Source: Paramixta manurensis (GTDB lineage: Bacteria; Pseudomonadota; Gammaproteobacteria; Enterobacterales; Enterobacteriaceae). From it: a DNA stretch of 64,000 bases. The position numbers and the translations under genes were made by a program. The notes beneath the pieces were generated by a model. It was not told the origin of the DNA. It saw nothing but the letters and a program-made list of their open reading frames with translations, and made no database searches. The stretch covers positions 496,001 through 560,000 of the forward strand of contig NZ_CP054212.1 of NCBI RefSeq assembly GCF_013285385.1. Reading direction: 5' to 3'. Shown piece after piece: positions 1 through 8,038 of this stretch; within the stretch, counting starts at the first letter, position 1, and each line of letters begins with the position of its first letter.

Positions 1-849
1 TGCTTTACCGTCACCGTGAGCGCGCCGCGAGTTGCTGAAGAAGTAGAAGATGAGCTACCGGAAGATGAAATGCCGCTGCCTGCATTACACGTTTTGTTGG
101 TAGAGGATATTGAGTTGAACGTCATTGTGGCGCGTTCGGTGTTGGAAAAACTGGGTAATAGCGTTGATGTGGCGATGACCGGTAGCGATGCGCTGGCGAT
201 GTTTGCGAATGAAGAATATGACTTGGTGCTACTGGATATTCAGTTGCCGGATATGACCGGTTTTGATGTCGCGCGTGAATTACATCAACGTTTTACCGAT
301 CGCAGCCTACCGCCTTTAGTCGCACTCACCGCCAACGTGCTGAAAGACAAAAAAGAGTATCTGGATGCCGGCATGGATGACGTGCTAAGCAAGCCTTTAG
401 CGGTTCCGGCATTAACGGCGATGATCAAAAAGTTTTGGGATTATCAACAGCAAGAGTACGGGGAGGGGAATCACGTGGATGAAGAAAAACTGGCCTTACT
501 GGATTTACCGATGCTGGAACAGTATCTCGAACTGGTTGGCCCGTCACTGATCACCCAGGGTCTTGATATGTTCGAGCAGATGATGCCGGGTTATCTTGCG
601 GTGCTGGATTCCAACATGATGGCGCGCGATCAAAAAGGCATTGCGGAAGAGGGGCACAAAATTAAAGGTGCAGCCGGTTCGGTAGGGCTACAACATTTGC
701 AGCAGTTGGCAAAACAGATCCAAAGCCCCGAACTGCCCGCCTGGTGGGATAATGTGCAAGAGTGGATCGAGGAACTGAAGCGTGAATGGCAGCCTGACGT
801 CGCGGTATTACGTGAATGGGTGAAACAGCGGGAAGCTGAAAAAAAATGA
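1..849 (+). CDS. arcB: ArcB hybrid sensor kinase, C-terminal part (5' end outside window)
   Basis: This is the last 282 codons of the anoxic redox sensor kinase ArcB, open from base 1. The receiver domain comes first (VLLVEDIELN, phospho-acceptor Asp in LVLLDIQLPD, residue 79 of the visible part; conserved Lys in LSKPL). The C-terminal HPt domain follows, with its histidine in EEGHKIKGAAGS, residue 219 of the visible part. In the family, phosphate passes from the kinase His to this Asp, to the HPt His and then to ArcA when quinones are reduced. The sensor, PAS and kinase domains lie upstream of the window. The stop codon is overlapped on the other strand by the T-tract of ArcZ. Identity is certain. 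Confidence 0.97.
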   Translation, partial: CFTVTVSAPRVAEEVEDELPEDEMPLPALHVLLVEDIELNVIVARSVLEKLGNSVDVAMTGSDALAMFANEEYDLVLLDIQLPDMTGFDVARELHQRFTDRSLPPLVALTANVLKDKKEYLDAGMDDVLSKPLAVPALTAMIKKFWDYQQQEYGEGNHVDEEKLALLDLPMLEQYLELVGPSLITQGLDMFEQMMPGYLAVLDSNMMARDQKGIAEEGHKIKGAAGSVGLQHLQQLAKQIQSPELPAWWDNVQEWIEELKREWQPDVAVLREWVKQREAEKK

Positions 850-961
850 CCCCAGCCGAAGCCGGGGTGCGCGAATACTGCGCCAACACCAGGGAAAAGG
901 GTCACTCATGCCATTTTCAACGTTATAGTCAGCGGCACAAGCTAGGTATTGGATACTGCTC
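839..961 (-). ncRNA. arcZ: ArcZ (RyhA/SraH) Hfq-binding small RNA
   Basis: Read on the minus strand, this intergenic region carries the conserved 3' core of ArcZ, including CTGGTGTTGGCGCAG and TATTCGCGCACCCCGG. It ends in a hairpin (849-868, ACCCC/GGGGT outer arms) followed by an eight-T tract at 846-839. E. coli arcZ lies in this same arcB-elbB gap, in the same orientation, and is about 121 nt. The core is the part used after RNase E processing to activate rpoS translation and repress other mRNAs. The 5' half is much less conserved, so the 5' end near 961 is inferred from length only. The 3' tail is antisense to the arcB stop codon. Confidence 0.88.
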
Positions 962-1000
962 AGAAACACCTTAGCAAATCACATACAGCCTGTTACAAGA

Positions 1001-1013
1001 TTCATTAAAATGT
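1001..1013. promoter_or_regulatory. possible ArcA site upstream of arcZ/elbB
   Basis: TTCATTAAAATGT resembles the ArcA core GTTAATTAAATG and lies about 40 bp upstream of the inferred ArcZ 5' end. E. coli arcZ is repressed by phosphorylated ArcA, so a site here would be expected. The match is loose and the assignment is an inference. Confidence 0.3.
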
Positions 1014-1082
1014 GTGATATGGAGCAGCGTTTCGACACAGAAAACATTAATTTGCTGACACAGTCAAGTAAGGAATTAATTT

Positions 1083-1736
1083 ATGCGGTGTATTGGCGTA
1101 ATTTTGAGCGGTTGTGGCGGATTAGACGGCAGCGAACTTTACGAAACCGTATTAACACTACTGGCAATTGAACGCGCTGGCGCTTCGGCGATTTTCTTGG
1201 CGCCGGAAATGGCCCAACCTCATGTAATCAATCATATTACCGGGGAACAGCAGTCGGAAGTTCGCCAAGTGTTGGTGGAAGCGGCGCGGCTGGCTCGTGG
1301 GAAGGTTTTCCCTATCGGCGATGCGGATCCCGCTCAGCTTGATGCGCTGATCGTACCAGGTGGCTTGGGGGCGGCAAAAATTCTTAGCGACTTTGCTTTG
1401 GCGGGTAAAAACGCCGTGATTGAGAGAAATTTGCAAAAGCTTACACGCGAAATTTATAAGCAGAGTAAACCAATTGGCCTCATTGGTATTGCATCGGTAT
1501 TAGGAACAAAAATAGCGGATACAGCGGTACGCCTTACCATTGGAACCGATTCCGAACTGGCGGAAGTGATTGAAGAAATGGGGGCAATTTACGTCCCCTG
1601 TCCCGGGGATGATATTGTGGTTGATGCTGAGCATAAAATTATTACTACCCCGGCAGGGCTGCTAACCGGTTCGTTAAGTGAAACGGCACAGGGAATTGAT
1701 AAGCTAGTGAAACACGTGATGGATATGACTGCATGA
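1083..1736 (+). CDS. elbB: ElbB, DJ-1/PfpI-family protein lacking the nucleophilic Cys
   Basis: A 217-residue protein matching ElbB (also Elb2/SCRP-27A) along its whole length: ILSGCGGLDGSE at the start, the PGGLGAAK loop, and RLTIGTDSELAEVIEEMGA near the end. ElbB belongs to the DJ-1/PfpI superfamily and has been linked to isoprenoid metabolism and weak glyoxalase activity. In E. coli the nucleophile elbow reads GFMCIAP; here the aligned stretch is GLIGIAS, so residue 135 is Gly (codon 1485-1487). The reading frame is otherwise intact. The last four bases overlap mtgA (ATGA), so the two genes are translationally linked. Catalytic activity of the usual type is doubtful. Confidence 0.93.
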   Translation: MRCIGVILSGCGGLDGSELYETVLTLLAIERAGASAIFLAPEMAQPHVINHITGEQQSEVRQVLVEAARLARGKVFPIGDADPAQLDALIVPGGLGAAKILSDFALAGKNAVIERNLQKLTREIYKQSKPIGLIGIASVLGTKIADTAVRLTIGTDSELAEVIEEMGAIYVPCPGDDIVVDAEHKIITTPAGLLTGSLSETAQGIDKLVKHVMDMTA

Positions 1737-2452
1737 GTAAGCGTAAGGGCGTTTTATGGCCTCGCATCAAAAGCTGGGCATTACGCCTGATATTGACCGT
1801 GTTGGGCCTATGGATCGCCGGCATTTTGCTGTTTTCATTCCTGCCGGTACCGTTTTCTGCGGTGATGGTTGAGCGGCAAATCAGTGCCTGGTTGCAAGGG
1901 GATTTTCACTATGTCGCGCATTCCGATTGGGTCGGTAAGGGCGATATTTCGCCCTGGATGTCTCTGGCGGTTATCGCTTCGGAAGATCAAAAGTTTCCTG
2001 TTCACTGGGGGTTTGACGTTGATGCGATTGAATCGGCGCTGGATAAGGAAAATGGTCGGATACGTGGCGCGTCTACGCTCTCGCAGCAAACGGCTAAAAA
2101 TATGTTCCTGTGGGATGGACGTAGTTGGGTGCGTAAAGGTTTAGAAGCGGGATTAACGGTCGGGATTGAAACTGTATGGACCAAACGCCGTATTTTGACG
2201 GTGTATCTCAATGTGGCGGAGTTTGGTGATGGCGTATTTGGCGTGGAGGAAGCCTCACAACGCTATTTTCATAAACCGGCGAGTCGTCTGACGATGGCGG
2301 AAGCGGCGCTACTGGCGGCGGTGTTACCGAACCCGATACGTTTTAGGGCGGATGCGCCGTCTGGCTATATCCGCCAACGCCAGCAATGGATTATGCGACA
2401 AATGCGCCAACTGGGCGGTGAAGGGTTCTTGCGCGCCAATAAATTGTTATAG
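1733..2452 (+). CDS. mtgA: monofunctional peptidoglycan transglycosylase
   Basis: MtgA is a GT51 glycosyltransferase that polymerises lipid II into glycan strands without a transpeptidase domain. The 239-residue protein has one N-terminal membrane segment (about residues 16-38), then the GT51 motifs in order: ASEDQKFPVHWGF with the catalytic Glu, RGASTLSQQTAKN, the WTKRRILTVYLNVAEFG motif with Lys/Arg and the second Glu, and EAALLAAVLPNP. Length matches the E. coli protein (about 242). The start overlaps the elbB stop. It ends 54 bp before the convergent npr. Confidence 0.96.
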   Translation: MSKRKGVLWPRIKSWALRLILTVLGLWIAGILLFSFLPVPFSAVMVERQISAWLQGDFHYVAHSDWVGKGDISPWMSLAVIASEDQKFPVHWGFDVDAIESALDKENGRIRGASTLSQQTAKNMFLWDGRSWVRKGLEAGLTVGIETVWTKRRILTVYLNVAEFGDGVFGVEEASQRYFHKPASRLTMAEAALLAAVLPNPIRFRADAPSGYIRQRQQWIMRQMRQLGGEGFLRANKLL

Positions 2453-2453
2453 C

Positions 2454-2478
2454 GGTCAGGCATCAGGCAGACCTGACC
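2454..2478. other. hairpin between convergent mtgA and npr
   Basis: A perfect 7-bp inverted repeat, GGTCAGG and CCTGACC, with an 11-nt loop, sits in the 54-bp gap. Neither strand has a following T-run, so it is not a clear intrinsic terminator. It may stop transcripts or protect 3' ends from both sides. Confidence 0.4.
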
Positions 2479-2506
2479 TGTAGGATGTATAGCGTTTCCG
2501 GCGAGG

Positions 2507-2779
2507 TTAATCCTCGTCGAATCCCGCATTGAATAGCTCAATCACCGCGTCGAGCGCTTGCTGTTCTTGCGGGCCGCTCACCTCCACCTCAATATGGCCG
2601 CCCTTGGCGGAGTCGAGCATCAAAAGCGCAATCACGCTGCTGGCTTCTGCCTCAGTGCCCGCTTCATTACGTAGCAAGACTTCCGCATCAAAACTTTGTA
2701 CCAATTCAAACAGCTTCATCGCTGGGCGAGCGTGCATACCCAGCCGGTTTTTAATTTCAACGGTTTGCTTTACGGTCAT
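2507..2779 (-). CDS. ptsO: NPr, phosphocarrier protein of the nitrogen PTS
   Basis: NPr (gene also called npr) carries phosphate from EI-Ntr (PtsP) to EIIA-Ntr (PtsN). The 90-residue protein is an HPr homologue: KNRLGMHARPAMKLFEL carries the phosphorylated histidine (His16), and the Ser/regulatory stretch EASSVIALLMLDSAKG follows. It is the last gene of the rpoN cluster and overlaps the rapZ stop by four bases (2776-2779), which points to coupled translation. Function follows from orthology and context. Confidence 0.96.
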   Translation of the reverse strand: MTVKQTVEIKNRLGMHARPAMKLFELVQSFDAEVLLRNEAGTEAEASSVIALLMLDSAKGGHIEVEVSGPQEQQALDAVIELFNAGFDED

Positions 2780-3630
2780 GATTTGCGTTTTTCCAGCGTG
2801 CGATGACGAGACTGAACGTTTTTACCGCGTGAGCGGAAGTAGTCAGCCAACTGTTCGGCAATATAGACCGAGCGGTGTTTACCGCCGGTGCAGCCGATTG
2901 CGACTGTCAAATAGCTACGATTATTGGTTTCCAGCATCGGTAGCCACAGCTCAAGGTAGCTACGAGTTTGGTAAATAAAGTTATGCACTTCAGTATGTCG
3001 GTCAAGAAACGCGGCGACAGGGCGATCCAAGCCGGTCATCGGACGTAGTTTGGGATCCCAGTGCGGGTTTGGTAAAAAACGCACGTCAAACACATAATCG
3101 GCATCAATAGGAATACCGTGTTTAAAGCCAAAAGACTCAAACACCATGGTGAGTTCGCGCTCGCGCTTCCCAAGCAGACGGGTACGCAACATTTCCGCCA
3201 ACTCATGTACTGACATTTCTGAGGTATCAATGATCAGATCGGCACGCGAACGCAGCGGCTCCAGCAGATCATTTTCTTCATCAATGGCGCTCTCTAGCGA
3301 CAAATTTTTGCTGGAAAGCGGATGTAAGCGGCGGGTATCGCTATAGCGACGGATTAACGTATTACGATCGGCATCGAGAAACAGCAACTGGGGTGAAAAG
3401 CTCGCGGGCAAATGCGTGATGGCTTTCTCGAAGATCTCCGGCGATTCCGGCATATTTCGTACGTCAATGCTAACTGCAGCAGAAATATTACGCTCGGCCA
3501 GTGAGTTCGCCAAATCAGGCAGCAGCACTACCGGTAGGTTATCGACACAATAAAACCCCATGTCTTCCAGCGCGCGCAGTGCCACCGATTTTCCTGAGCC
3601 AGAACGACCGCTGACGATCATCAGCACCAT
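2776..3630 (-). CDS. rapZ: RapZ, RNase adapter for GlmZ sRNA
   Basis: RapZ binds the sRNAs GlmY and GlmZ and delivers GlmZ to RNase E, tuning glucosamine-6-phosphate synthase. The protein is 284 residues, the same as E. coli. A Walker A loop is visible at the N-terminus (GRSGSGKS, residues 8-15), and the conserved C-terminal domain includes AIGCTGGKHRSV and a basic tail (SRHRTLEKRKS) that contributes to RNA binding. It lies between ptsN (80-bp gap) and ptsO (overlap). In-frame ATGs at codons 1 and 4 are both possible; codon 1 matches the family. Confidence 0.96.
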   Translation of the reverse strand: MVLMIVSGRSGSGKSVALRALEDMGFYCVDNLPVVLLPDLANSLAERNISAAVSIDVRNMPESPEIFEKAITHLPASFSPQLLFLDADRNTLIRRYSDTRRLHPLSSKNLSLESAIDEENDLLEPLRSRADLIIDTSEMSVHELAEMLRTRLLGKRERELTMVFESFGFKHGIPIDADYVFDVRFLPNPHWDPKLRPMTGLDRPVAAFLDRHTEVHNFIYQTRSYLELWLPMLETNNRSYLTVAIGCTGGKHRSVYIAEQLADYFRSRGKNVQSRHRTLEKRKS

Positions 3631-3709
3631 TAAATTTTCTCCTGATTTAACCCGACAGCCCGGCGGAAAAGGCCGTGCTAGTCAGGCAAAACATTCGAGC
3701 GGGAAAGAA

Positions 3710-4195
3710 TCAGGGATTCTCTCCCGGGCTCTCGGTAATAATTTCGTAGAGTTCTTCATCACTTTGCGCCGAGCGTAAACGACGGCAGACGGCTTTGTCG
3801 GCCAAACGTTTCGCAACCAGCGAAAGCGTGTGTAAGTGTGTTTTACATTGATCGGCCGGCACCAGTAAGGCAAATAACAGATCCACCGGTTGGTTATCAA
3901 TCGCATCAAAAGCGATCGGTTGGTCGAGACGGATAAATACGCCAACCGCGCGCAGAGTGTCCTCTTCCAGTTTGCCATGCGGGATCGCAATACCATTACC
4001 GATGCCGGTACTGCCCATTTTTTCCCGGGTCAGAATGGCTTCAAAAATGGTTTGATGCGGTAAGTTAAGCTGCTTAGCCGCTAATTCACTGATAATTTCC
4101 AGTGCCCGCTTTTTACTCTGGCAATGTACGCCGCTTCGGGTGCAGGCGAGATTGAGGACAGAGCTGAGTTCCAGTGTGAGATCGTTGTTCATCAT
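3710..4195 (-). CDS. ptsN: EIIA-Ntr, nitrogen-PTS regulatory protein
   Basis: PtsN is the terminal phosphate acceptor of the nitrogen PTS. In its unphosphorylated form it controls potassium transport (TrkA, KdpD) and other targets. The EIIA-type domain is complete, with the acceptor histidine in GNGIAIPHGKLEED. Starting at the first of two tandem ATGs (4195) gives 161 residues and puts the histidine at 73, as in E. coli; a longer in-frame reading to 4228 would add 11 unconserved residues. No strong ribosome site is visible, which fits coupling within the rpoN operon. A 216-bp hairpin-rich gap separates it from hpf. Confidence 0.94.
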   Translation of the reverse strand: MMNNDLTLELSSVLNLACTRSGVHCQSKKRALEIISELAAKQLNLPHQTIFEAILTREKMGSTGIGNGIAIPHGKLEEDTLRAVGVFIRLDQPIAFDAIDNQPVDLLFALLVPADQCKTHLHTLSLVAKRLADKAVCRRLRSAQSDEELYEIITESPGENP

Positions 4196-4293
4196 AGGTT
4201 CACTTACGTGTTCACATGCCTGGTGCATTGCACCACTTTACGCGCCTTACGACGAGAAAAGCAGCAACTAATTGGTGGCATTATGCCTTAATG

Positions 4294-4320
4294 AAAAATC
4301 GGGGCGAGAATCTCGCCCCG
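4294..4320 (-). terminator. intrinsic terminator after hpf
   Basis: Read on the minus strand, a perfect 10-bp stem (CGGGGCGAGA / TCTCGCCCCG, 4300-4320) is followed by ATTTTT. It lies inside the rpoN-hpf-ptsN operon, so it is probably a partial terminator that lowers ptsN-rapZ-ptsO relative to rpoN-hpf. Confidence 0.75.
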
Positions 4321-4325
4321 ACAGG

Positions 4326-4382
4326 CCGAAAATTTTCGGTCACTGCAAGTCTCCGTTTACTTGCAGGAGCAGGTAAACCTGC
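4326..4382 (-). repeat. three further inverted repeats in the hpf-ptsN gap
   Basis: In order: CCGAAAATTTTCGG (4326-4339, fully palindromic), CTGCAAGT with ACTTGCAG (4343-4350 and 4359-4366), and GCAGGT-AA-ACCTGC (4369-4382). GTTTAC at 4355-4360 can also pair with GTAAAC at 4373-4378, which would break the second and third hairpins. Together with the terminator at 4294-4320 they form a chain of four structures in the transcript. Confidence 0.7.
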
Positions 4383-4411
4383 CCGTCATCTTCATTATGC
4401 AAAGGTGAAGT

Positions 4412-4699
4412 TTAGTGTTGTTTTAACTTGTCTTTATATTTAGTCAACTGACGTGTCAGCTTATCGATTAGACCGTCAATTGCCGCATACATATCTTCTG
4501 CTTCTGAGGTGGCGTGCAGCTCACCGCCGTTAACATGCAAAGTGGCGTCGGCGATTTGCTGCACCTTTTCCACTTTCAGCACAATATGAACCTGATTGAT
4601 CCGGTCAAAGTACTGTTCCAGTTTGGCAAATTTGCTATTCACGAAATCGCGTAGCGGTTCGGTTATCTCAACATGTTGCCCGGTAATATTGAGCTGCAT
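4412..4699 (-). CDS. hpf: ribosome hibernation promoting factor
   Basis: HPF binds the 30S decoding region in stationary phase and, with RMF, drives 100S ribosome dimers. The 95-residue protein is the short type: MQLNITGQHVEITEPLRDFVNSKFAKLEQYF, the conserved basic/acidic face and the EDMYAAIDGLIDKLTRQLTKYKDKLK C-terminal helix. It is 24 bp downstream of rpoN and is followed by the hairpin array described above. Assignment rests on full-length similarity and conserved position. Confidence 0.96.
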   Translation of the reverse strand: MQLNITGQHVEITEPLRDFVNSKFAKLEQYFDRINQVHIVLKVEKVQQIADATLHVNGGELHATSEAEDMYAAIDGLIDKLTRQLTKYKDKLKQH

Positions 4700-4723
4700 A
4701 GTGTCTTCCTTCTCAGTAACGAT

Positions 4724-6157
4724 TCAAACCAACTGTTTACGCTGATTCGATGGCGGGATAGATAAAGACTCTCGGTATTTAGCGACAGTTCGACGTGCCA
4801 CCATAATGCCCTGATCAGAGAGTATTGTGGTGAGTTTACTGTCACTCAAGGGTTTCGCAGGATTTTCCGTCGAGATTAATTTCTTCACCAGCGCGCGAAT
4901 CGCCGTCGAAGAGGCTTCGCCGCCGCCTTCGGTGTTGACGTGGCTGGAGAAAAAATATTTCAATTCGAAAATGCCGCGTGGGCTGTGCAAATATTTCTGC
5001 GTCGTAACGCGCGAAATCGTTGATTCATGCATATCGACGGCCTGAGCGATATCTGCCAGTACCATCGGGCGCATAAACTCCTCACCCTGTTCAAAGAACG
5101 CCTGCTGCTGTTCGACGATGCAGCGCGTGACTTTTAACAGCGTATCATTACGGCTTTCCAGGCTCTTAATTAACCATTTGGCTTCCTGCAAATGCGTGCG
5201 AATAAACTGATTGTCGCTATCATTACGGCTCGAACTACCGAGCGAAGCGTAGTGCTGATTGATTTTCAAACGGGGAACGCTATCGCCATTGAGTTCAACC
5301 ACCCAACGGGTGCCATTTTTACGTACCAGCACGTCCGGAATGACATATTCCGGTTCACTGGTATTCACGGATTGGCCGGGTCGTGGGTCCAGCCCCTGAA
5401 TAAGTTGAACGGCGTTTTTCAGCACATCCTCTTTCAGCCGCGTGACGCGCATTAGCGTGCGGAAATCGTGATTAGCCAGTAAATCAAGATGTTCACTGAC
5501 AATCAAACGAGCCTCGCGGAGCCAGGGCGCATCTGCGGCATATTGCGAGAGTTGCACCAGCAAACATTCACGTAAATCACGCGCGCCAACGCCTACGGGA
5601 TCAAAGCGTTGAATGCGTTTCAGTACTGCTTCGACTTCTTCCAGCGACAGTTCATCACTGCCAATGCTGTCACGAATCTCTTCCAGCGGCGCAGTCAGAT
5701 AACCGGTATCATCGACGGCGTTAACAATGGATGTGGCTATCGCCCGGTCGGTATCGGTAAACGGCGTTAACTCAACTTGCCACATCAAATAATCTTGCAG
5801 GGATTGGGTGGTTTCACCTTGGTAAACCGGTAGCTCATCATCATGATAATCGGCCCCGGTTCCTGAAGGCGTACCGGCGGTATAAATTTCATCCCAGGTT
5901 GCATCCAGCGGTAACTCTTCCGGCATATCCTTTTGTTCAAGCGCTTCCCGGGTATCCAGCGCTTCATTTTCCTGATACTCGCGTGCATCCACTTCTTCGT
6001 GGAGGTCGGTTTGCTCAAGTAGGGGGTTACTTTCCAGCGCCAGTTGGATCTCTTGTTGAAGTTCAAGCGTAGAAAGTTGCAGCAAACGAATGGCCTGCTG
6101 TAACTGCGGCGTCATCGCAAGCTGTTGGCTTAACCTGAGTTGCAAACCTTGCTTCAT
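4724..6157 (-). CDS. rpoN: RNA polymerase sigma-54 factor
   Basis: Sigma-54 recognises -24/-12 promoters and needs AAA+ activators to open DNA. The 477-residue protein shows region I (MKQGLQLRLSQQLAMTPQLQQAIRLLQ) for activator response, the acidic region II, the core-binding domain, the DNA-binding part with an HTH around HESTISRVTTQKYLHSPRGIFELK, and the C-terminal RpoN box as ARRTVAKYRESL. The ATG lies 48 bp after lptB. It heads the regulatory half of the cluster with hpf, ptsN, rapZ and ptsO. Confidence 0.98.
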   Translation of the reverse strand: MKQGLQLRLSQQLAMTPQLQQAIRLLQLSTLELQQEIQLALESNPLLEQTDLHEEVDAREYQENEALDTREALEQKDMPEELPLDATWDEIYTAGTPSGTGADYHDDELPVYQGETTQSLQDYLMWQVELTPFTDTDRAIATSIVNAVDDTGYLTAPLEEIRDSIGSDELSLEEVEAVLKRIQRFDPVGVGARDLRECLLVQLSQYAADAPWLREARLIVSEHLDLLANHDFRTLMRVTRLKEDVLKNAVQLIQGLDPRPGQSVNTSEPEYVIPDVLVRKNGTRWVVELNGDSVPRLKINQHYASLGSSSRNDSDNQFIRTHLQEAKWLIKSLESRNDTLLKVTRCIVEQQQAFFEQGEEFMRPMVLADIAQAVDMHESTISRVTTQKYLHSPRGIFELKYFFSSHVNTEGGGEASSTAIRALVKKLISTENPAKPLSDSKLTTILSDQGIMVARRTVAKYRESLSIPPSNQRKQLV

Positions 6158-6205
6158 ATTCAGAATACAAATTCCTGAGAAAACATTCGGATAACAGACA
6201 CCATA

Positions 6206-6931
6206 TCAGAGTCTGAACTCTTCACCCAAGTACACTCGCTTAACTTGTTCATCCGCCAGTATTTCTTCCGGCGTGCCATGCGCAATAAGATGACCCTGGC
6301 TTACGATATAGGCGCGTTCACACACCGCCAGCGTTTCACGCACGTTGTGATCGGTTATCAGCACACCGAGCCCACTATCACGCAAATGTTCGATGATTTT
6401 TTTAATGTCGATGACCGAGATGGGATCGACCCCGGCAAAGGGTTCGTCTAACAGAATAAATTTCGGATTAGCGGCCAGTGCCCGCGCAATCTCGACGCGG
6501 CGCCGTTCGCCCCCGGATAGCGATTGCCCCATGTTATTACGCAGATGTTCGATGTGAAATTCTTCCATCAGCTCATCCGCGCGGTCATGACGCTGTTCGG
6601 TGGTCAGATCATCGCGCACCTGTAACACCGCCATTAAATTGTCATACACGCTTAGGCGACGGAAGATGGACGCTTCCTGCGGTAGGTAACCGATGCCGCG
6701 TCGCGCGCGCGCATGCAGTGGCAGAATACTAATATCTTCATCGTCAATAATAATACGCCCCGCATCACGCGGGACGATACCCACCACCATATAAAACGTG
6801 GTGGTTTTACCGGCGCCATTCGGGCCGAGCAAACCGACAATCTCGCCTGATTTAACTTGCAGGCTGACGTCTTCTACCACCCGGCGGCCTTTATACGCTT
6901 TCGCCAGGTTTTCCGCGATTAGTGTTGCCAT
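6206..6931 (-). CDS. lptB: LptB, ATPase of the LPS export ABC transporter
   Basis: LptB is the cytoplasmic ATPase of LptB2FGC, which pulls lipopolysaccharide from the inner membrane onto the LptA bridge. The 241-residue protein has Walker A GPNGAGKTT, the Q-loop in YLPQEASIFR, the ABC signature LSGGERRRVEIARAL, Walker B FILLDEPFAGVDP and the switch histidine in ITDHNV. It follows lptA by five bases and precedes rpoN, in the usual lptC-lptA-lptB order. Confidence 0.98.
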   Translation of the reverse strand: MATLIAENLAKAYKGRRVVEDVSLQVKSGEIVGLLGPNGAGKTTTFYMVVGIVPRDAGRIIIDDEDISILPLHARARRGIGYLPQEASIFRRLSVYDNLMAVLQVRDDLTTEQRHDRADELMEEFHIEHLRNNMGQSLSGGERRRVEIARALAANPKFILLDEPFAGVDPISVIDIKKIIEHLRDSGLGVLITDHNVRETLAVCERAYIVSQGHLIAHGTPEEILADEQVKRVYLGEEFRL

Positions 6932-6936
6932 ACTAA

Positions 6937-7491
6937 TTAGTTACTCTTCTTTTGGCCGTTAGGTTGGTTGCCTTTGTCCTGAAGCTGCGAAGGAACCAGT
7001 ACGGTAGTGACGCGTTTACCGTTACCTTCACTGAAAGCCTGCATTTTCTGCTCTTTCACCAGGTAAGTAATTCGATCGCCTTTCACGTTACTATCAAGCT
7101 GTTCGATATAGGCATCGCCAGTTAACACCACCAGGTCTTTCGCCAGTTCATAATGCATTTTCTGTGCGTGACCTTGCACCGGCTTACCATTGTCCTGCAA
7201 TTGGTAAAATGTTGCGGGGTTACCGTAAGCATCGACAATGGTCTTTTGGCTGTCGCCGCCTGGGCGCGTTACTACGACTTTATCTGCGGTGATTTTGATC
7301 GAGCCCTGAGTCACAATCACGTTGCCGGTAAAGGTGGCGACGTTACCCTGCAGATCCAGCGCCTGATTAGCGGAGTCAATATTCACCGGTTTATCCGAAT
7401 CACCGGTTAAGGCAAACGCCGGAACGCTGGTGGCCAGCAAGGCACTGACGAGCAGTAGCTTAAGGCTGTTGTGGTGCATTTTGGATTTCAT
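6937..7491 (-). CDS. lptA: LptA, periplasmic LPS transport protein
   Basis: LptA oligomerises into the periplasmic beta-jellyroll bridge that carries LPS from LptC to LptD. From the chosen ATG at 7491 the protein is 184 residues, with a signal peptide (basic start, hydrophobic LLLVSALLATSVPAFA, cleavage after AFA) and the OstA-like repeats containing GNVIVTQGSIKITADKV. A longer frame to 7512 adds seven residues with no family support. The start overlaps the end of lptC by about 32 bases, consistent with coupling. Confidence 0.96.
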   Translation of the reverse strand: MKSKMHHNSLKLLLVSALLATSVPAFALTGDSDKPVNIDSANQALDLQGNVATFTGNVIVTQGSIKITADKVVVTRPGGDSQKTIVDAYGNPATFYQLQDNGKPVQGHAQKMHYELAKDLVVLTGDAYIEQLDSNVKGDRITYLVKEQKMQAFSEGNGKRVTTVLVPSQLQDKGNQPNGQKKSN

Positions 7492-8038
7492 AATTGGTTT
7501 TGACCTTTTCAATCAACTCGGCAGTTTTCGTCCGTAAGTTCCCGCGCATCTTCATACCTGTAGAGGTAAAGCTGCTGCCATAAAGCGTAACCTGATCGTC
7601 AGAGGTGACATCTTGCGTCGCCAGGTTAACCTGAGCGTTATCGGTTTTGATGCGCTCAAGCTGTGCGTCTTTTGTCAGGCTGTTGACTTCTACATGCCCG
7701 TACAGATAAAGCATCCGGTCATTGGTCAGTTTGGCCTTATCTGCCCGTACTGACCACGTTGGGACTTTGTTTTCGTCGTAGGTTGTCATCACCGGATTAT
7801 CAAACCAGCTTATCGCGTCAGCAGAAAAATAGGTCACCTTATCGGACACTAGCTTATAGCTTAGGCTGCCCGCAGGGTTGTAGACCACCGTATGCGAGTT
7901 GGCGCTGGTGTAGGTAGGCTCCTGACTATTGTCCGCCGCCGGATTTGCCCCGTCATCGGTATTGGTTAAATTCCAGCCGATCAAAATAATGGCAATTAAT
8001 GCCAGTAGCAGCGTAATCCAACGCCTGGTTTTACTCAT
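7460..8038 (-). CDS. lptC: LptC, inner-membrane LPS transport protein
   Basis: LptC is a bitopic protein that receives LPS from LptBFG and hands it to LptA. The 192-residue product has one N-terminal membrane helix (WITLLLALIAIILIGW) and a periplasmic jellyroll domain with the conserved DAISWFDNPVMTTYDENKVPTWSV region split over the middle. It overlaps kdsC by four bases (8035-8038) and lptA by 32, making a tight kdsC-lptC-lptA-lptB unit. Confidence 0.96.
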   Translation of the reverse strand: MSKTRRWITLLLALIAIILIGWNLTNTDDGANPAADNSQEPTYTSANSHTVVYNPAGSLSYKLVSDKVTYFSADAISWFDNPVMTTYDENKVPTWSVRADKAKLTNDRMLYLYGHVEVNSLTKDAQLERIKTDNAQVNLATQDVTSDDQVTLYGSSFTSTGMKMRGNLRTKTAELIEKVKTNYEIQNAPQQP

